Below are positions 1 to 13,688 of a stretch of DNA of 64,000 nt, piece by piece; the stretch's first letter is position 1, and each line of letters begins with the position of its first letter. Where the stretch lies: contig DRHW01000016.1 of NCBI GenBank assembly GCA_011053005.1, positions 126,025 through 190,024 of the forward strand, read 5' to 3'. Position numbers and translations under genes: made by a program. Under the pieces are notes generated by a model. It saw nothing but the letters and a program-made list of their open reading frames with translations, searched no databases and was not told the origin of the DNA. The stretch is from Methylophaga sp. Its GTDB lineage: Bacteria; Pseudomonadota; Gammaproteobacteria; Nitrosococcales; Methylophagaceae.

Positions 1-1
1 T

Positions 2-94
2 TCAGCACATGAGCTATTAGAAGAAGTCTTTTCATTAGAACAACATGAAGCGATGCGAATATCACAAAGTGCCAACCGCCTGGAAGATATGTAA
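2..94 (+). CDS. C-terminal fragment of an unidentified protein
   Basis: An open frame enters from the left edge and ends at TAA (92-94). It encodes about 30 residues ending in SANRLEDM. The segment is acidic and looks helical. It is too short to assign to a family. The gene converges on the DUF2955 gene, whose stop lies 9 bases further on. I assign no function. Confidence 0.5.
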   Translation, partial: SAHELLEEVFSLEQHEAMRISQSANRLEDM

Positions 95-103
95 TCGATT
101 AAT

Positions 104-1195
104 CTAATTCGGTGGTGTTGGCACTATAAAACGAGTGCTTTCAAATTTATTCAATAATCGATGCATTAAATAAACAGCAATTAATGTCACCGCCACTGAA
201 ACTGAAACCGACGTAAACCGGTACAAAGTGTTATAGACCAAGTCATGTTGAGGCGATAAATATTGGCCGAATAAAATGCCCATTGTCGTCATCGCACCAA
301 AACCAGCACCCGAACCGCCACCTTCAAGCATGTGGTGACGTGCAAATAACATGATGCTGATCCATAAGGCGATGCTGACAAACCATAAAATACCGGAATG
401 ATCTAACAAAACCAATTGCCACGCCAGACCAACATTACAACCAATCAAAGTACCGATTGCTCGATTAAATGCCGCACGCCCAGCACCATATAAATTCAGT
501 GGAAATAAAATCAATACTGACGAAACTTGTGCTGACAAGGAATCTTGTAGGTCAAGCACCTGAAAAACAACGAAGGATAGGGTGGCGATTGTTGAAGCCA
601 AAATCACTTCATGATGACTGTTACTCTTGGGTTTGATGACGACTGGACGCATTGCTCGTGGTTGAACATCAGGAAATATGATGTGCATCAACATAGCAAC
701 TAATACCGTTAAAAGGCTCGCCGCAATATTTGACATCACCAGATCATTGACTGAAGCAGTACTATAGCTGGCGAAGTGTAATTGCATGGACAAACCGACC
801 ACGCCCAAGGCACCAAATAAATAATGAGCACCTTGTGACATACAGCGAAACATAAATGCCAAAATTATAAAGACGGCAATCGTCATTGGTACCGGTTGAT
901 TGCCAAACATACCTTGAACGATAAGAACAAAAACCGTTACCAAGGTCATATTAGCTAAAAACTGGCGAATGATATGACTGTTTAATACGGGAACTAAGCC
1001 AAGCAACAACATCGGATAAACCGTAAAAAATGTGCCGTAATTCCAGCCCATTAATTTACTAATGGTAAAACCTAAGGTCGCACCAAAAGCAACGCGTAGG
1101 CACTGACGAACTTCATTAGCCGTCAAAGGCCTATGAGCAGGGTTGATTACACTACCACGACGGAAAATAGGTAATTTAAGAAGCGTTTTTTTCAT
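104..1195 (-). CDS. DUF2955/FUSC-like inner-membrane efflux protein
   Basis: A 363-residue polytopic membrane protein with about ten hydrophobic segments in two blocks (roughly residues 30-170 and 195-345), separated by a short polar stretch. The layout and the N-terminal RQCLRVAFGATLGF region resemble the DUF2955 branch of the fusaric-acid-resistance/aromatic acid exporter (AaeB/YccS) superfamily. It is the last gene of a marR-hlyD-DUF2955 operon and starts 9 bases after the hlyD stop. In such pairs the membrane protein is thought to move small aromatic or toxic compounds with the HlyD-type adaptor. The substrate cannot be read from the sequence. No strong ribosome binding site precedes the ATG, so translational coupling to hlyD is likely. 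Confidence 0.8.
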   Translation of the reverse strand: MKKTLLKLPIFRRGSVINPAHRPLTANEVRQCLRVAFGATLGFTISKLMGWNYGTFFTVYPMLLLGLVPVLNSHIIRQFLANMTLVTVFVLIVQGMFGNQPVPMTIAVFIILAFMFRCMSQGAHYLFGALGVVGLSMQLHFASYSTASVNDLVMSNIAASLLTVLVAMLMHIIFPDVQPRAMRPVVIKPKSNSHHEVILASTIATLSFVVFQVLDLQDSLSAQVSSVLILFPLNLYGAGRAAFNRAIGTLIGCNVGLAWQLVLLDHSGILWFVSIALWISIMLFARHHMLEGGGSGAGFGAMTTMGILFGQYLSPQHDLVYNTLYRFTSVSVSVAVTLIAVYLMHRLLNKFESTRFIVPTPPN

Positions 1196-1204
1196 AGTAT
1201 TAGA

Positions 1205-2269
1205 TTAATAAACGTAGTGAATAATACTGATAACATAGATTTGTACTCGACCTAACCAGCTGGCAATGCCATCAACAGGATGTAACTGCACCGTCGCTCT
1301 TGCACCTGAAGGCAATGATTGCAATAACTGTGGAGCTTCAAGTAAGGCAATATGTGTTCGTATATATTGAGCATCACGCACCCAACGATCTGAATTAACC
1401 GGATCTGCCAATGAGCCATCGGCATTAATTTGACCATCTTTTACACCTGCATCAATCGCTGTCAGTTTGCCACTAAATACCTTGCCAGGATAAGCATCGA
1501 ACACAATTGATGCTTCATTGCCAATATGTACTTTGCTTAATGATTTCTCTCTGAAATCAGCAACGATGTCGCCGTTATCGACAACGATAGCTGCGACAGG
1601 CGATCCTGCTTGTGCGTACTTTCCTGGTTGCAGCTGTAAATTAGCAATTTGACCTGAGACTTCTGAGCGAACATTGGTATACCTCAGTTGCAATTGTGCA
1701 TTTTGTAGATCATTTATTGCCTGGCGTAATAATAAATTATCGTCATTATTCTGGCCTCGTTGAGCCTCAAGCTTGGCAACATCAGCTTTTGCCGCTTCGA
1801 CTTTAGCTTTGGCAGCACGATAGCTAATGGACTTTTGATCGTACAACTGACGTGACACACTATTTGATTTAAGCAACATTTTAGCGCGATCGACTTCTAA
1901 CTTTAATTCTTCAACATTAGCCTTTGATACTAATACCATCGCCTGTGCAGCATTAATTGACGCATCTAATTCAAGGTTAGTTTGAGCCGCACTTTCTAGT
2001 GCTAATTTGGCTTTATCAACGGCTATTTCATAAGTCCGTTTATCCAAACTAAATAATAACTGTCCTTTTGTAACCCTTTGATCATTTTGCACATAGATGT
2101 TTTCAATTTGGCCACTAACCATTGCAGACACATTAACAACCGGGTGTAAAACGCGTGATTGTGTGCTTAAAGGCATCCATAAATCAGCAAGTAAGAAATA
2201 GGTGAAGGAGAGGGCAAACAGGGTGAGCGCAACGCGAACCCAGCGTTTGAATATTTGATCCGGTGTCAT
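1205..2269 (-). CDS. HlyD-family periplasmic adaptor (membrane fusion protein)
   Basis: A 354-residue protein with one N-terminal membrane anchor (about residues 12-30), a lipoyl/barrel-sandwich half (SGQIENIYVQNDQRVTKGQLLF), a long alpha-helical hairpin of about 100 residues (roughly 80-190), the returning lipoyl half, and a beta-barrel domain. This is the EmrA/AaeA-type architecture. It would bridge the inner-membrane DUF2955 protein to an outer-membrane channel that is not encoded here. The start is well supported: the ribosome binding site GGAGG lies inside the last codons of marR, and the ATG follows the marR stop by two bases, so the genes are translationally coupled. Confidence 0.9.
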   Translation of the reverse strand: MTPDQIFKRWVRVALTLFALSFTYFLLADLWMPLSTQSRVLHPVVNVSAMVSGQIENIYVQNDQRVTKGQLLFSLDKRTYEIAVDKAKLALESAAQTNLELDASINAAQAMVLVSKANVEELKLEVDRAKMLLKSNSVSRQLYDQKSISYRAAKAKVEAAKADVAKLEAQRGQNNDDNLLLRQAINDLQNAQLQLRYTNVRSEVSGQIANLQLQPGKYAQAGSPVAAIVVDNGDIVADFREKSLSKVHIGNEASIVFDAYPGKVFSGKLTAIDAGVKDGQINADGSLADPVNSDRWVRDAQYIRTHIALLEAPQLLQSLPSGARATVQLHPVDGIASWLGRVQIYVISIIHYVY

Positions 2270-2271
2270 CT

Positions 2272-2754
2272 CTATTTTCCTCCTTCGTATGGCTTATTAA
2301 GTTTCTTGCAGGCGTTATACTCAATTTTTTTAAGCACATTAAAAAGCGTGGACAACTCCTCATCACTAATACCGTTGGTTAGCTCATCCCGTACTAAATT
2401 AAACGAACCAGTTAAAGTCTGAATGCTTACTTTTCCTGCCGGTGTAAACCATAAACAATGGCAGCGACCATCGCTTGGGTGAGCACGTCGTTCAACTAAA
2501 TTTAACTCAACAAGTTGATTAACAGTACGATTCAATGATGACATTTCGATACCCAATTCAGTAGCCAAACTATTTTGCGAAGCACCTTCACCTAAGACTT
2601 TTAGCGTTATCATCACTGACCATCGTGCCTCAGTCATTCCCATTGGGTTAACAGTTTGAGAGATAGCACCGCGCCATAAACGAGATGATCGACTTAACAA
2701 CCAACCGATGGTCGGTGCATTTAAATTTTTATCATCATGCAATGAATTAGACAT
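2272..2754 (-). CDS. MarR-family transcriptional regulator of the efflux operon
   Basis: A winged-helix regulator with the MarR signature: a helix-turn-helix (SQNSLATELGIEMSSLNRTV) and a wing (VERRAHPSDGRCHCLWFT). The track ORF starts at 2790. I prefer the ATG at 2754 (protein MSNSLHDD..., 160 aa) because GTGGAG lies six bases upstream, whereas the earlier ATG has no ribosome binding site and sits just downstream of the -10 element. It is the first gene of the operon with hlyD and DUF2955 and probably represses its own promoter, with an aromatic or phenolic ligand as inducer by family analogy. The Cys in the wing (GRCHC) is worth noting, but I cannot say that it senses anything. Confidence 0.88.
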   Translation of the reverse strand: MSNSLHDDKNLNAPTIGWLLSRSSRLWRGAISQTVNPMGMTEARWSVMITLKVLGEGASQNSLATELGIEMSSLNRTVNQLVELNLVERRAHPSDGRCHCLWFTPAGKVSIQTLTGSFNLVRDELTNGISDEELSTLFNVLKKIEYNACKKLNKPYEGGK

Positions 2755-2792
2755 ATTAAACTCCACAATATTAGCTGTTTGAAAAGCCATTT

Positions 2793-2843
2793 ACTTAGTA
2801 TGCTAACTATTATACTCATAGGAGTTTAATTAGCAAGCTAAGT
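2793..2843 (-). promoter_or_regulatory. marR operon promoter with two palindromic operators
   Basis: On the minus strand TTGCTA (2831-2836) and TATAAT (2809-2814) are separated by 16 bases, a near-ideal sigma-70 promoter. Two copies of the palindrome TTAG-N4-CTAA occur at 2795-2806 and 2830-2841, with centres 35 bp apart. One covers the -35 element, the other lies just downstream of the -10. The arrangement suits autorepression by the adjacent MarR protein. The sequences are direct observation; the binding is inference. Confidence 0.7.
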
Positions 2844-3315
2844 AATAGCGTTGTATTTTGGCGAATACAGAAAAAAGCTTTTTCAATAAGAATATAAATG
2901 AAACATCTTTAAAGAGTGAATTTGCAGCTAACTTAATTTGAATGAGCCATGATTCACAGAAATAAAATTTTAACGATGCTTAACAAATGCAAAAGCTCTC
3001 TGATATGAACATTTCATAATTTAAAATCTATTAGTTCATCCTGGTAAATTACCCACAAGATTTAAAATCTCACTGCTTTGAAATCTGATAAAGATCGCTA
3101 AACCTACAAGTAAAGACACATTAACTATTTAACAAAACTTAAATTATCCAAATGCTAAAAAGTAACGTTTTTCCCAATTTGGGCGGTGCTTTCTGAATAA
3201 TAACAGGTTCGCATAATGTATATTATGTTAAATAGTATATTTTAATGTAAATACTCACACTCGGTTTACTATCGGTTTACTATCGGTTCTATCTGGAGTT
3301 TCGTTCGACTACGTT
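2844..3315. other. Non-coding gap upstream of the marR operon and downstream of yjbQ
   Basis: About 470 AT-rich bases with no convincing ORF on either strand. It contains a short CCCAA-T-TTGGG hairpin near 3174-3184 and a CATAAT/ATTATG pair near 3215-3230, neither followed by a T-run. The only other structure is the short tandem repeat listed separately. Confidence 0.6.
3261..3291. repeat. Short tandem repeat, 11-bp unit
   Basis: TCGGTTTACTA occurs twice in a row (3261-3271, 3272-3282), followed by a degenerate third copy TCGGTTCTA. It lies just beyond the 3' end of yjbQ. No function is apparent. Confidence 0.8.
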
Positions 3316-3732
3316 TTATTCACCTTGAATGGTGACAATCACACGGCGTTGATATCTATGTGTACGGTGTTCCCACAAATAGATGCCTTGCCAAATACCT
3401 AAACTGCATTGGCCGGCACTTACTGGTATGGTTAAATCAGGATTTGTAAGCACAGTTCTAATATGTGCACTCATGTCATCAGGACCTTCATCTTGATGCA
3501 AAAACATGGGATCACCATCCGGCACAATATGTTGCATATACGTTTCTAGATCACGTCGAACATCAGGATCTGCATTTTCACATAACATAATTGATGCACT
3601 GGTATGTTGGACAAAAACATGACAAGTTCCGATTTTGATTTTTGATTGAGCTACCAGATTTTGAATTTCAGCCGTAATATTGGTCGTACTACGTCCAGAT
3701 GTTGAAATTAGGAGCTCTTGTTGAAAGACCAT
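3316..3732 (-). CDS. yjbQ: YjbQ family protein (UPF0047)
   Basis: A 138-residue protein matching the YjbQ/UPF0047 family over its whole length. The conserved blocks are visible: HTSASIMLCENADPDV, the EGPDDMSAHI metal-site region, and LGIWQGIYLWEHR near the C-terminus. Some members show thiamine-phosphate synthase activity in E. coli complementation, but the true role is unsettled. Its ATG overlaps the stop of the upstream TrpD2-like gene by one base (TAATG), so the two are translated together. The operon continues upstream into ligA and zipA. Confidence 0.9.
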   Translation of the reverse strand: MVFQQELLISTSGRSTTNITAEIQNLVAQSKIKIGTCHVFVQHTSASIMLCENADPDVRRDLETYMQHIVPDGDPMFLHQDEGPDDMSAHIRTVLTNPDLTIPVSAGQCSLGIWQGIYLWEHRTHRYQRRVIVTIQGE

Positions 3733-4799
3733 TATTTGATTCCTCGTTCAAAAACGGTTTTAGCTTTTCCTGATGTAATAACTTGGCGAACATGATCAGC
3801 CGCTTGTTTTGGCGATGTTATCAAACCGCAGTGCCACAATGTCATGGCTGCGCCATACACTAAGCTATCAAATGCTGGGCCTGCTTTTCCGGATAATGCA
3901 TCCATGCCTAATTCAACGGTGTGTTTGGCAGTAACTGTTTGATCCAATTCAGGTAAAACGCCTCGTGTTGTTTGCTCGATGCCATATTCTGTAGGATTCA
4001 TAACAATGGTTTCAACCAGATCTTCCCACGTTCGGAAACAGTTAGCAGATTCTCGCAAAGTAGGTAACACCCCTCCTTCTAAGCCTCTGATAACTAAGGC
4101 AGAATGGAAACCAACTTGCTGTGCTAACCAGGCTAATACATTTGGATATGCTTTATGAACAAAGCCGATTTGTAAATGAGTACGACCTTTCGCTTTAATC
4201 GGCATGATTAACTTTTCTAATGCTGCCAAACTTGGCCGTTTGATCATTTTTGTACGTAAATCTTCTAAGGCATATAACGCTGGTGTGGCATGTTGTTGAT
4301 CGACATACGACCAAGCAATATCAGGATTACTTACTCGGTCAGTTGCAGCTTGCACTGAAAGATCGACATTCATGCCCGCTTCTGCCAATACTTGAGAATG
4401 TGTAACCCCAAATTTTGGACCCATTTCTTTTACGCCTTGCGATACCGCAGGTAATCCTGATGCTGCTAAAACAGCAGGTAAAAAAGCAGTAATAGGACAG
4501 TGGCGGTTATAGCCATTAAAAGGTTCAGATAAAATAAGTAAATTATCAACATCAGCCTGACATTGTGCCGTTGAAGATTGTAATGCTTGTAAAATACCTA
4601 AGTTTTCATCATTTGTTTCTGTTTTCATTCGTAAAGCGATGAAAAATATCGCTGCTCGAACTGGATCTGCTTCGCCAGATAAAATTTCTAACATTGCAGC
4701 ATTGGCTTCTTCACACGATAAATCTTTGCTTAAATGTTGGCCTGTAGCGACTTTTTTAATGGCTTCAGCCAAAGCAGTATTATTAGTGGGAGCAGTCAT
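3732..4799 (-). CDS. TrpD2/YbiB-like anthranilate phosphoribosyltransferase homologue
   Basis: A 355-residue protein with the glycosyltransferase family 3 fold: a small helical N-domain (about residues 8-75) and an alpha/beta domain. The glycine-rich PRPP-binding GTGGD motif of true TrpD is replaced here by a segment around SEPFNGYNRH. This substitution is typical of the TrpD2/YbiB group, which binds nucleic acid rather than making phosphoribosyl anthranilate. KMIKRPSLAALEKLIMP and GGVLPTLRES are further family features. There are no other trp genes nearby; neighbours are yjbQ and ligA. A ribosome binding site (GGAAA) precedes the ATG. I consider a role in tryptophan synthesis unlikely. Confidence 0.75.
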   Translation of the reverse strand: MTAPTNNTALAEAIKKVATGQHLSKDLSCEEANAAMLEILSGEADPVRAAIFFIALRMKTETNDENLGILQALQSSTAQCQADVDNLLILSEPFNGYNRHCPITAFLPAVLAASGLPAVSQGVKEMGPKFGVTHSQVLAEAGMNVDLSVQAATDRVSNPDIAWSYVDQQHATPALYALEDLRTKMIKRPSLAALEKLIMPIKAKGRTHLQIGFVHKAYPNVLAWLAQQVGFHSALVIRGLEGGVLPTLRESANCFRTWEDLVETIVMNPTEYGIEQTTRGVLPELDQTVTAKHTVELGMDALSGKAGPAFDSLVYGAAMTLWHCGLITSPKQAADHVRQVITSGKAKTVFERGIK

Positions 4800-4808
4800 A
4801 TCATTTTC

Positions 4809-7734
<2,926 letters not shown>

Positions 7735-7799
7735 TTATTGTGGAACCTCTGTTTCAACTAAGGGATAATGATTGTTTTTAATTATGATTGAGCATTTTC

Positions 7800-8189
7800 A
7801 TGACTACACAACCAAGCAAACAATTGGAAACCTTCGACAACGCTGTGCCGGAGCGTGATTATACCATTCACATTGAAACACCTGAATTTACTTGTCTATG
7901 TCCTAAAACCGGACAACCAGATTTTGCGACTATTAAAATCGACTACGTACCTGATTTAAAGTGTGTGGAATTAAAGGCTTATAAACTTTACTTATGGTCG
8001 TTTCGTAACGAAGGTGCCTTCCACGAAAAAGTGACAAATCAAATTTTAGATGACTTGGTTGCGATTTGTGATCCTCGTTTTATGCGTATTACTGGCGTAT
8101 TTAATGTACGTGGCGGTGTTTACACAACGGTTATTGCAGAACACCGTAAAGCGGGCTGGGTTGCACCAACACCTGTTCAGCTACCGTAA
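7800..8189 (+). CDS. queF: NADPH-dependent preQ0 reductase QueF
   Basis: Reduces preQ0 to preQ1 in queuosine biosynthesis. The ATG at 7800 gives 129 residues, the short (YkvM-type) single-domain form; the track start is a TTG 12 bases earlier. Visible motifs are the catalytic cysteine region [16 protein letters not shown], the QueF motif [16 protein letters not shown], and the C-terminal [11 protein letters not shown] looked for a preQ1 riboswitch in the 65 bases upstream and found none. It is followed 15 bases later by the sugar kinase gene. Confidence 0.95.
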   Translation: MTTQPSKQLETFDNAVPERDYTIHIETPEFTCLCPKTGQPDFATIKIDYVPDLKCVELKAYKLYLWSFRNEGAFHEKVTNQILDDLVAICDPRFMRITGVFNVRGGVYTTVIAEHRKAGWVAPTPVQLP

Positions 8190-8204
8190 TTTACATGTAG
8201 CGTT

Positions 8205-9515
8205 ATGAATAATAACGCCTATATCGGCATTGATCTCGGCACCTCTGGGTGTCGAGCAATCGCCATCGATGATGCCTCAAATATTATTGCTCGCAGTCAG
8301 TTAGCCTTTAACGATTCCGATACTTCCCCTTATTCTACTGAGCAAGATCCGCTCTATCATTGGCAATGTGTTTATCAAGTTGTATCACAGCTTATTGCCA
8401 AAATCTCACAACAACAGTATAAAATTCAATCCATTGCAGTTGATGCAACATCTGGTTCGATACTCGTCACCGACCAACTGGGTAATCCGCAAACACCTAT
8501 TTTAATGTACAACGATGCCCGCGCTGTTGAGCAAGCTAAGACAATTGCTGACATTGCACCTGCTCAATCAGGTGCACATGGTGCAAGCAGTGGTTTAGCT
8601 AAATTACTTTATTTACTACAACATAACCCGTTATTGCAGTCACCCGATATCCATTTATTACACCAAGCAGATTGGATTAATTTTAATCTTGGTGCGTCAT
8701 TAGGTATTAGTGATGAAAATAATGCATTAAAAACAGGCTATGACCCAATTAATCGTTGTTGGCCAGATTGGCTTAATTTACTAATCAACCCTGTTGTTTT
8801 ACCTACGGTTGTTCCACCCAGTACAGTTATTGGTGTTTTATCAGACACACTCTGCACCGCATTCAACTTGTCATCAGCACCGAAAATTGTAGCCGGCACT
8901 ACCGATAGTATTGCCGCGATGATGGCGACGGGTGCTAATAATATAGGTGATGCAGTGACCTCTCTAGGTTCGACCTTAGTGGTTAAATTGATAACAGATA
9001 GACCTATTTTTTTACCTGAACAGGGAATTTATAGTCATCGCTTTATGGATAAGTGGTTAGTAGGTGGCGCATCCAATACCGGCGGTGCAGTGTTAAAAAA
9101 ATATTTTAATGATCAACAATTACAAAGTCTTAGCCAAGAAATCTCATTAGATGATAATGTGCCAGATTATTATCCTTTATTAACTGAAGGCGAACGTTTT
9201 CCGATTAATGATCCCTGTTATCCACCTAGACTATCGCCCCGGCCCATTAGCGATATCACATTTTTACATGGATTATTAAAAGGCATGGCAAGCATTGAGC
9301 AACTGGCTTATCAAAAACTACAGCAAGCAGGCGAATCGCCCATTAAATCAATCAGAACCGTTGGCGGCGGTTCGGTGAATCAAGTTTGGCAAGCGCTTCG
9401 TCAGCAACATATACTCGTCCCTTTTATTGCCGCGAAACAGACAGAAGCGGCGTTTGGTGTGGCTTGTTTAGCTAAAAAAGCAATATCCACCTCACCACCT
9501 CTGACCAATCATTAA
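8205..9515 (+). CDS. FGGY-family carbohydrate kinase, SePSK/XK1-like
   Basis: A 436-residue sugar kinase with two actin-like domains. The N-terminal GIDLGTSGCRAIAI is the phosphate-1 motif; AGTTDSIAAMMATG and VTSLGSTLVVK form the central ATP site, and RTVGGGSVNQVWQ is the adenosine motif. It is shorter than typical xylulokinase (about 480-500 aa). From memory it lines up closely with the cyanobacterial SePSK and plant XK-1 group, reported to act on D-ribulose, so ketopentose kinase is the best guess. No pentose catabolic genes are adjacent, so the physiological substrate is open. It lies between queF and cysZ on the same strand. Confidence 0.8.
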   Translation: MNNNAYIGIDLGTSGCRAIAIDDASNIIARSQLAFNDSDTSPYSTEQDPLYHWQCVYQVVSQLIAKISQQQYKIQSIAVDATSGSILVTDQLGNPQTPILMYNDARAVEQAKTIADIAPAQSGAHGASSGLAKLLYLLQHNPLLQSPDIHLLHQADWINFNLGASLGISDENNALKTGYDPINRCWPDWLNLLINPVVLPTVVPPSTVIGVLSDTLCTAFNLSSAPKIVAGTTDSIAAMMATGANNIGDAVTSLGSTLVVKLITDRPIFLPEQGIYSHRFMDKWLVGGASNTGGAVLKKYFNDQQLQSLSQEISLDDNVPDYYPLLTEGERFPINDPCYPPRLSPRPISDITFLHGLLKGMASIEQLAYQKLQQAGESPIKSIRTVGGGSVNQVWQALRQQHILVPFIAAKQTEAAFGVACLAKKAISTSPPLTNH

Positions 9516-9529
9516 CTTAAGAGTTGTTT

Positions 9530-10258
9530 ATGCAAGATTTATTTAAAGGCGCGCGTTTTTTAGTATTAGGTTTTCGTCTCATTAATCAAAAGGGAATACG
9601 CCGGTTTGCGTATATTCCTATGGCAATTAATACCTTATTATTCAGCTTTGCTATTTGGTTAGGCGTCACGAAGTTTGATCAATGGATCAATAACATGATG
9701 CCAAACTGGATCCCTGAATGGCTCTTAGGCTGGTTAATGTGGATAATTTGGCCGCTATTTGCCATTTTATTAAGTCTGTTTGTATTCTTCAGTTTTTCTA
9801 TTATTGCTAATTTCTTGGCGGCACCCTTTAACGGTATTTTGGCTGAAGCAGTAGAAACCAAATTATCAGGCCACCCCCCCTCTGCCATGCCTTGGCAAAA
9901 AATGATCAAAGATACGCCGTCATTATTATGGAATGAAATCCGAAAACTGGCTTATGTCTTAATGTGGATGGTGCCTTTATTCATTTTGTCGTGGATCCCT
10001 GTCGTCAATATCATCGCCCCAATTTTGTGGGTATTGTTTTCAAGTTGGATGTTGGCGTTGGATTATCACGATTACCCGATGGGCAACCATGACCTTAAGT
10101 TTCCACAACAACGCGCAATTTTAAAACAAAACCGTTCTCTGGCGATTGGTTTTGGTTTAGCAACGTTAGGTGCGACATTGATTCCATTTATCAATTTCTT
10201 AGTTATTCCAGCCGCTGTTGCCGGAGCAACAGCATTATATCTGGAACGTTTAAAATAA
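9530..10258 (+). CDS. cysZ: CysZ-family sulfate permease
   Basis: A 242-residue EI24/CysZ (DUF540) membrane protein. It has four main hydrophobic stretches (about residues 25-50, 60-95, 140-185 and 205-235) and the family segment NFLAAPFNGILAEAVE. CysZ imports sulfate for cysteine synthesis in E. coli. The ATG at 9530 is chosen over the track TTG because AAGAG lies six bases upstream. No other cys genes are in the window. The 3' end converges on icd with only 10 bases between them and no obvious terminator. Confidence 0.9.
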   Translation: MQDLFKGARFLVLGFRLINQKGIRRFAYIPMAINTLLFSFAIWLGVTKFDQWINNMMPNWIPEWLLGWLMWIIWPLFAILLSLFVFFSFSIIANFLAAPFNGILAEAVETKLSGHPPSAMPWQKMIKDTPSLLWNEIRKLAYVLMWMVPLFILSWIPVVNIIAPILWVLFSSWMLALDYHDYPMGNHDLKFPQQRAILKQNRSLAIGFGLATLGATLIPFINFLVIPAAVAGATALYLERLK

Positions 10259-10268
10259 CATCAAATCA

Positions 10269-12509
<2,241 letters not shown>

Positions 12510-13688
12510 TTAAATAATGTGTTTGATACGTTCGATAGCCAGCATCAGTCGCTCTTCATTAGCTGTATAGGCAAATCGAATATGAGATTCAGCTAAATAA
12601 TGGCCAAAATCATTACCCGGTGTTACCGCGACACCGGCTTGCTGTAACCAATGTTTTGATAATGCCATACTATTCGGGCATTGTTCGGTCAGCAATTGTC
12701 GACAATCTGCATAAATATAAAAAGCGCCTTGTGGCGGTGCATCTATCTTCAAGCCAATGGAACGTAATGCGGGCAATAAACTATTTCGCCGTTGTTCAAA
12801 AGTATGTCGACGCTGCTCTAATATAGCGAGTGTTTGGCTGTTAAATGCGGCTAATGCAGCATATTGCGACATCGTTGGCGCGGCTAAAAATAAGTTCTGT
12901 GCTAAACGGTCCATCACTTGTTCATAAGCTTCAGGTACCACCAACCAACCTAAACGCCATCCCGTCATACCAAAATATTTGGAAAAACTGTTAATCACAA
13001 AGGCATTTTGGTTTATCGCTAAAACAGTCGGTGCATCATAACCATCATATGTAAGGCCATGATAAATCTCATCAACTACTAAATGGCCATTTTTTAAAGC
13101 GACAGCGTCCGATAATGACTTTAATTGTTGTTGATTAAGTACGGTGCCCGTTGGATTAGACGGCGAAGCAACGAGTGCCAAAGCCGTATTGTCATCCCAA
13201 TATTGCTCGATATGCTCAGCCGTGAGTTGATAATTAGTACTCGCATCAACATTGACTGTTTTTGTTTTGCCTTCAACAAAACGAGCAAAATTACGGTTAC
13301 AGGGATAACCTGGATCGGCCAATAAAACATTGCGACCTTGTTCTAATAACGCACCCATGACCAATAACAAAGCCCCCGATGCACCAGGTGTAACAATAAT
13401 ACGATTTGCTGAAACCTTCACTTGATAACGCGTTTCATACCAAGCAGCAATTGCTTCTCGTAGTTCAGGTAAACCTAGTGCTGGCGTGTAATGGGTTTTA
13501 CCGGCTTTTAATGCTTTTATTCCGGCTTCTATGATGGGCTGAGGCGTGTCAAAATCAGGCTCCCCTACTTCCATATGAATAATGTCTTTACCCTGCGTTT
13601 CGAGCCGTTTAGCTTGTGCCAGAATATCCATTACATGAAAAGGTGTAATGGCTTGGGCGCGTCCTGCGATTCGGGATGGATCAATCAT
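12510..13688 (-). CDS. PLP-dependent class I/II aminotransferase
   Basis: A 392-residue fold-type I aminotransferase. The pyridoxal phosphate lysine is in NSFSKYFGMTGWRLGW (near residue 230). HMEVGEPDFDTP, VTPGASGALLLV, the Asp/Tyr pair in VVDEIYHGLTYDG and the C-terminal arginine in SHIRFAY are also present. It belongs to the aspartate/alanine aminotransferase I-gamma type; the exact amino-acid substrate is not decidable here. It lies directly upstream of icd, whose product 2-oxoglutarate is the usual acceptor. Confidence 0.88.
   Translation of the reverse strand: MIDPSRIAGRAQAITPFHVMDILAQAKRLETQGKDIIHMEVGEPDFDTPQPIIEAGIKALKAGKTHYTPALGLPELREAIAAWYETRYQVKVSANRIIVTPGASGALLLVMGALLEQGRNVLLADPGYPCNRNFARFVEGKTKTVNVDASTNYQLTAEHIEQYWDDNTALALVASPSNPTGTVLNQQQLKSLSDAVALKNGHLVVDEIYHGLTYDGYDAPTVLAINQNAFVINSFSKYFGMTGWRLGWLVVPEAYEQVMDRLAQNLFLAAPTMSQYAALAAFNSQTLAILEQRRHTFEQRRNSLLPALRSIGLKIDAPPQGAFYIYADCRQLLTEQCPNSMALSKHWLQQAGVAVTPGNDFGHYLAESHIRFAYTANEERLMLAIERIKHII

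Noticed and set aside
1252-1437. 61-aa minus-strand ORF inside hlyD
   Set aside because: Out-of-frame overlap with the HlyD gene, no ribosome binding site.
7741-7799. Possible preQ1 riboswitch before queF
   Set aside because: No hairpin plus A-rich tail pattern of preQ1 aptamers is visible in this short spacer.
9676-9694. TTGAT-N6-ATCAA FNR-like palindrome
   Set aside because: It lies inside the cysZ coding region and has 6 rather than 4 bases between the half-sites.
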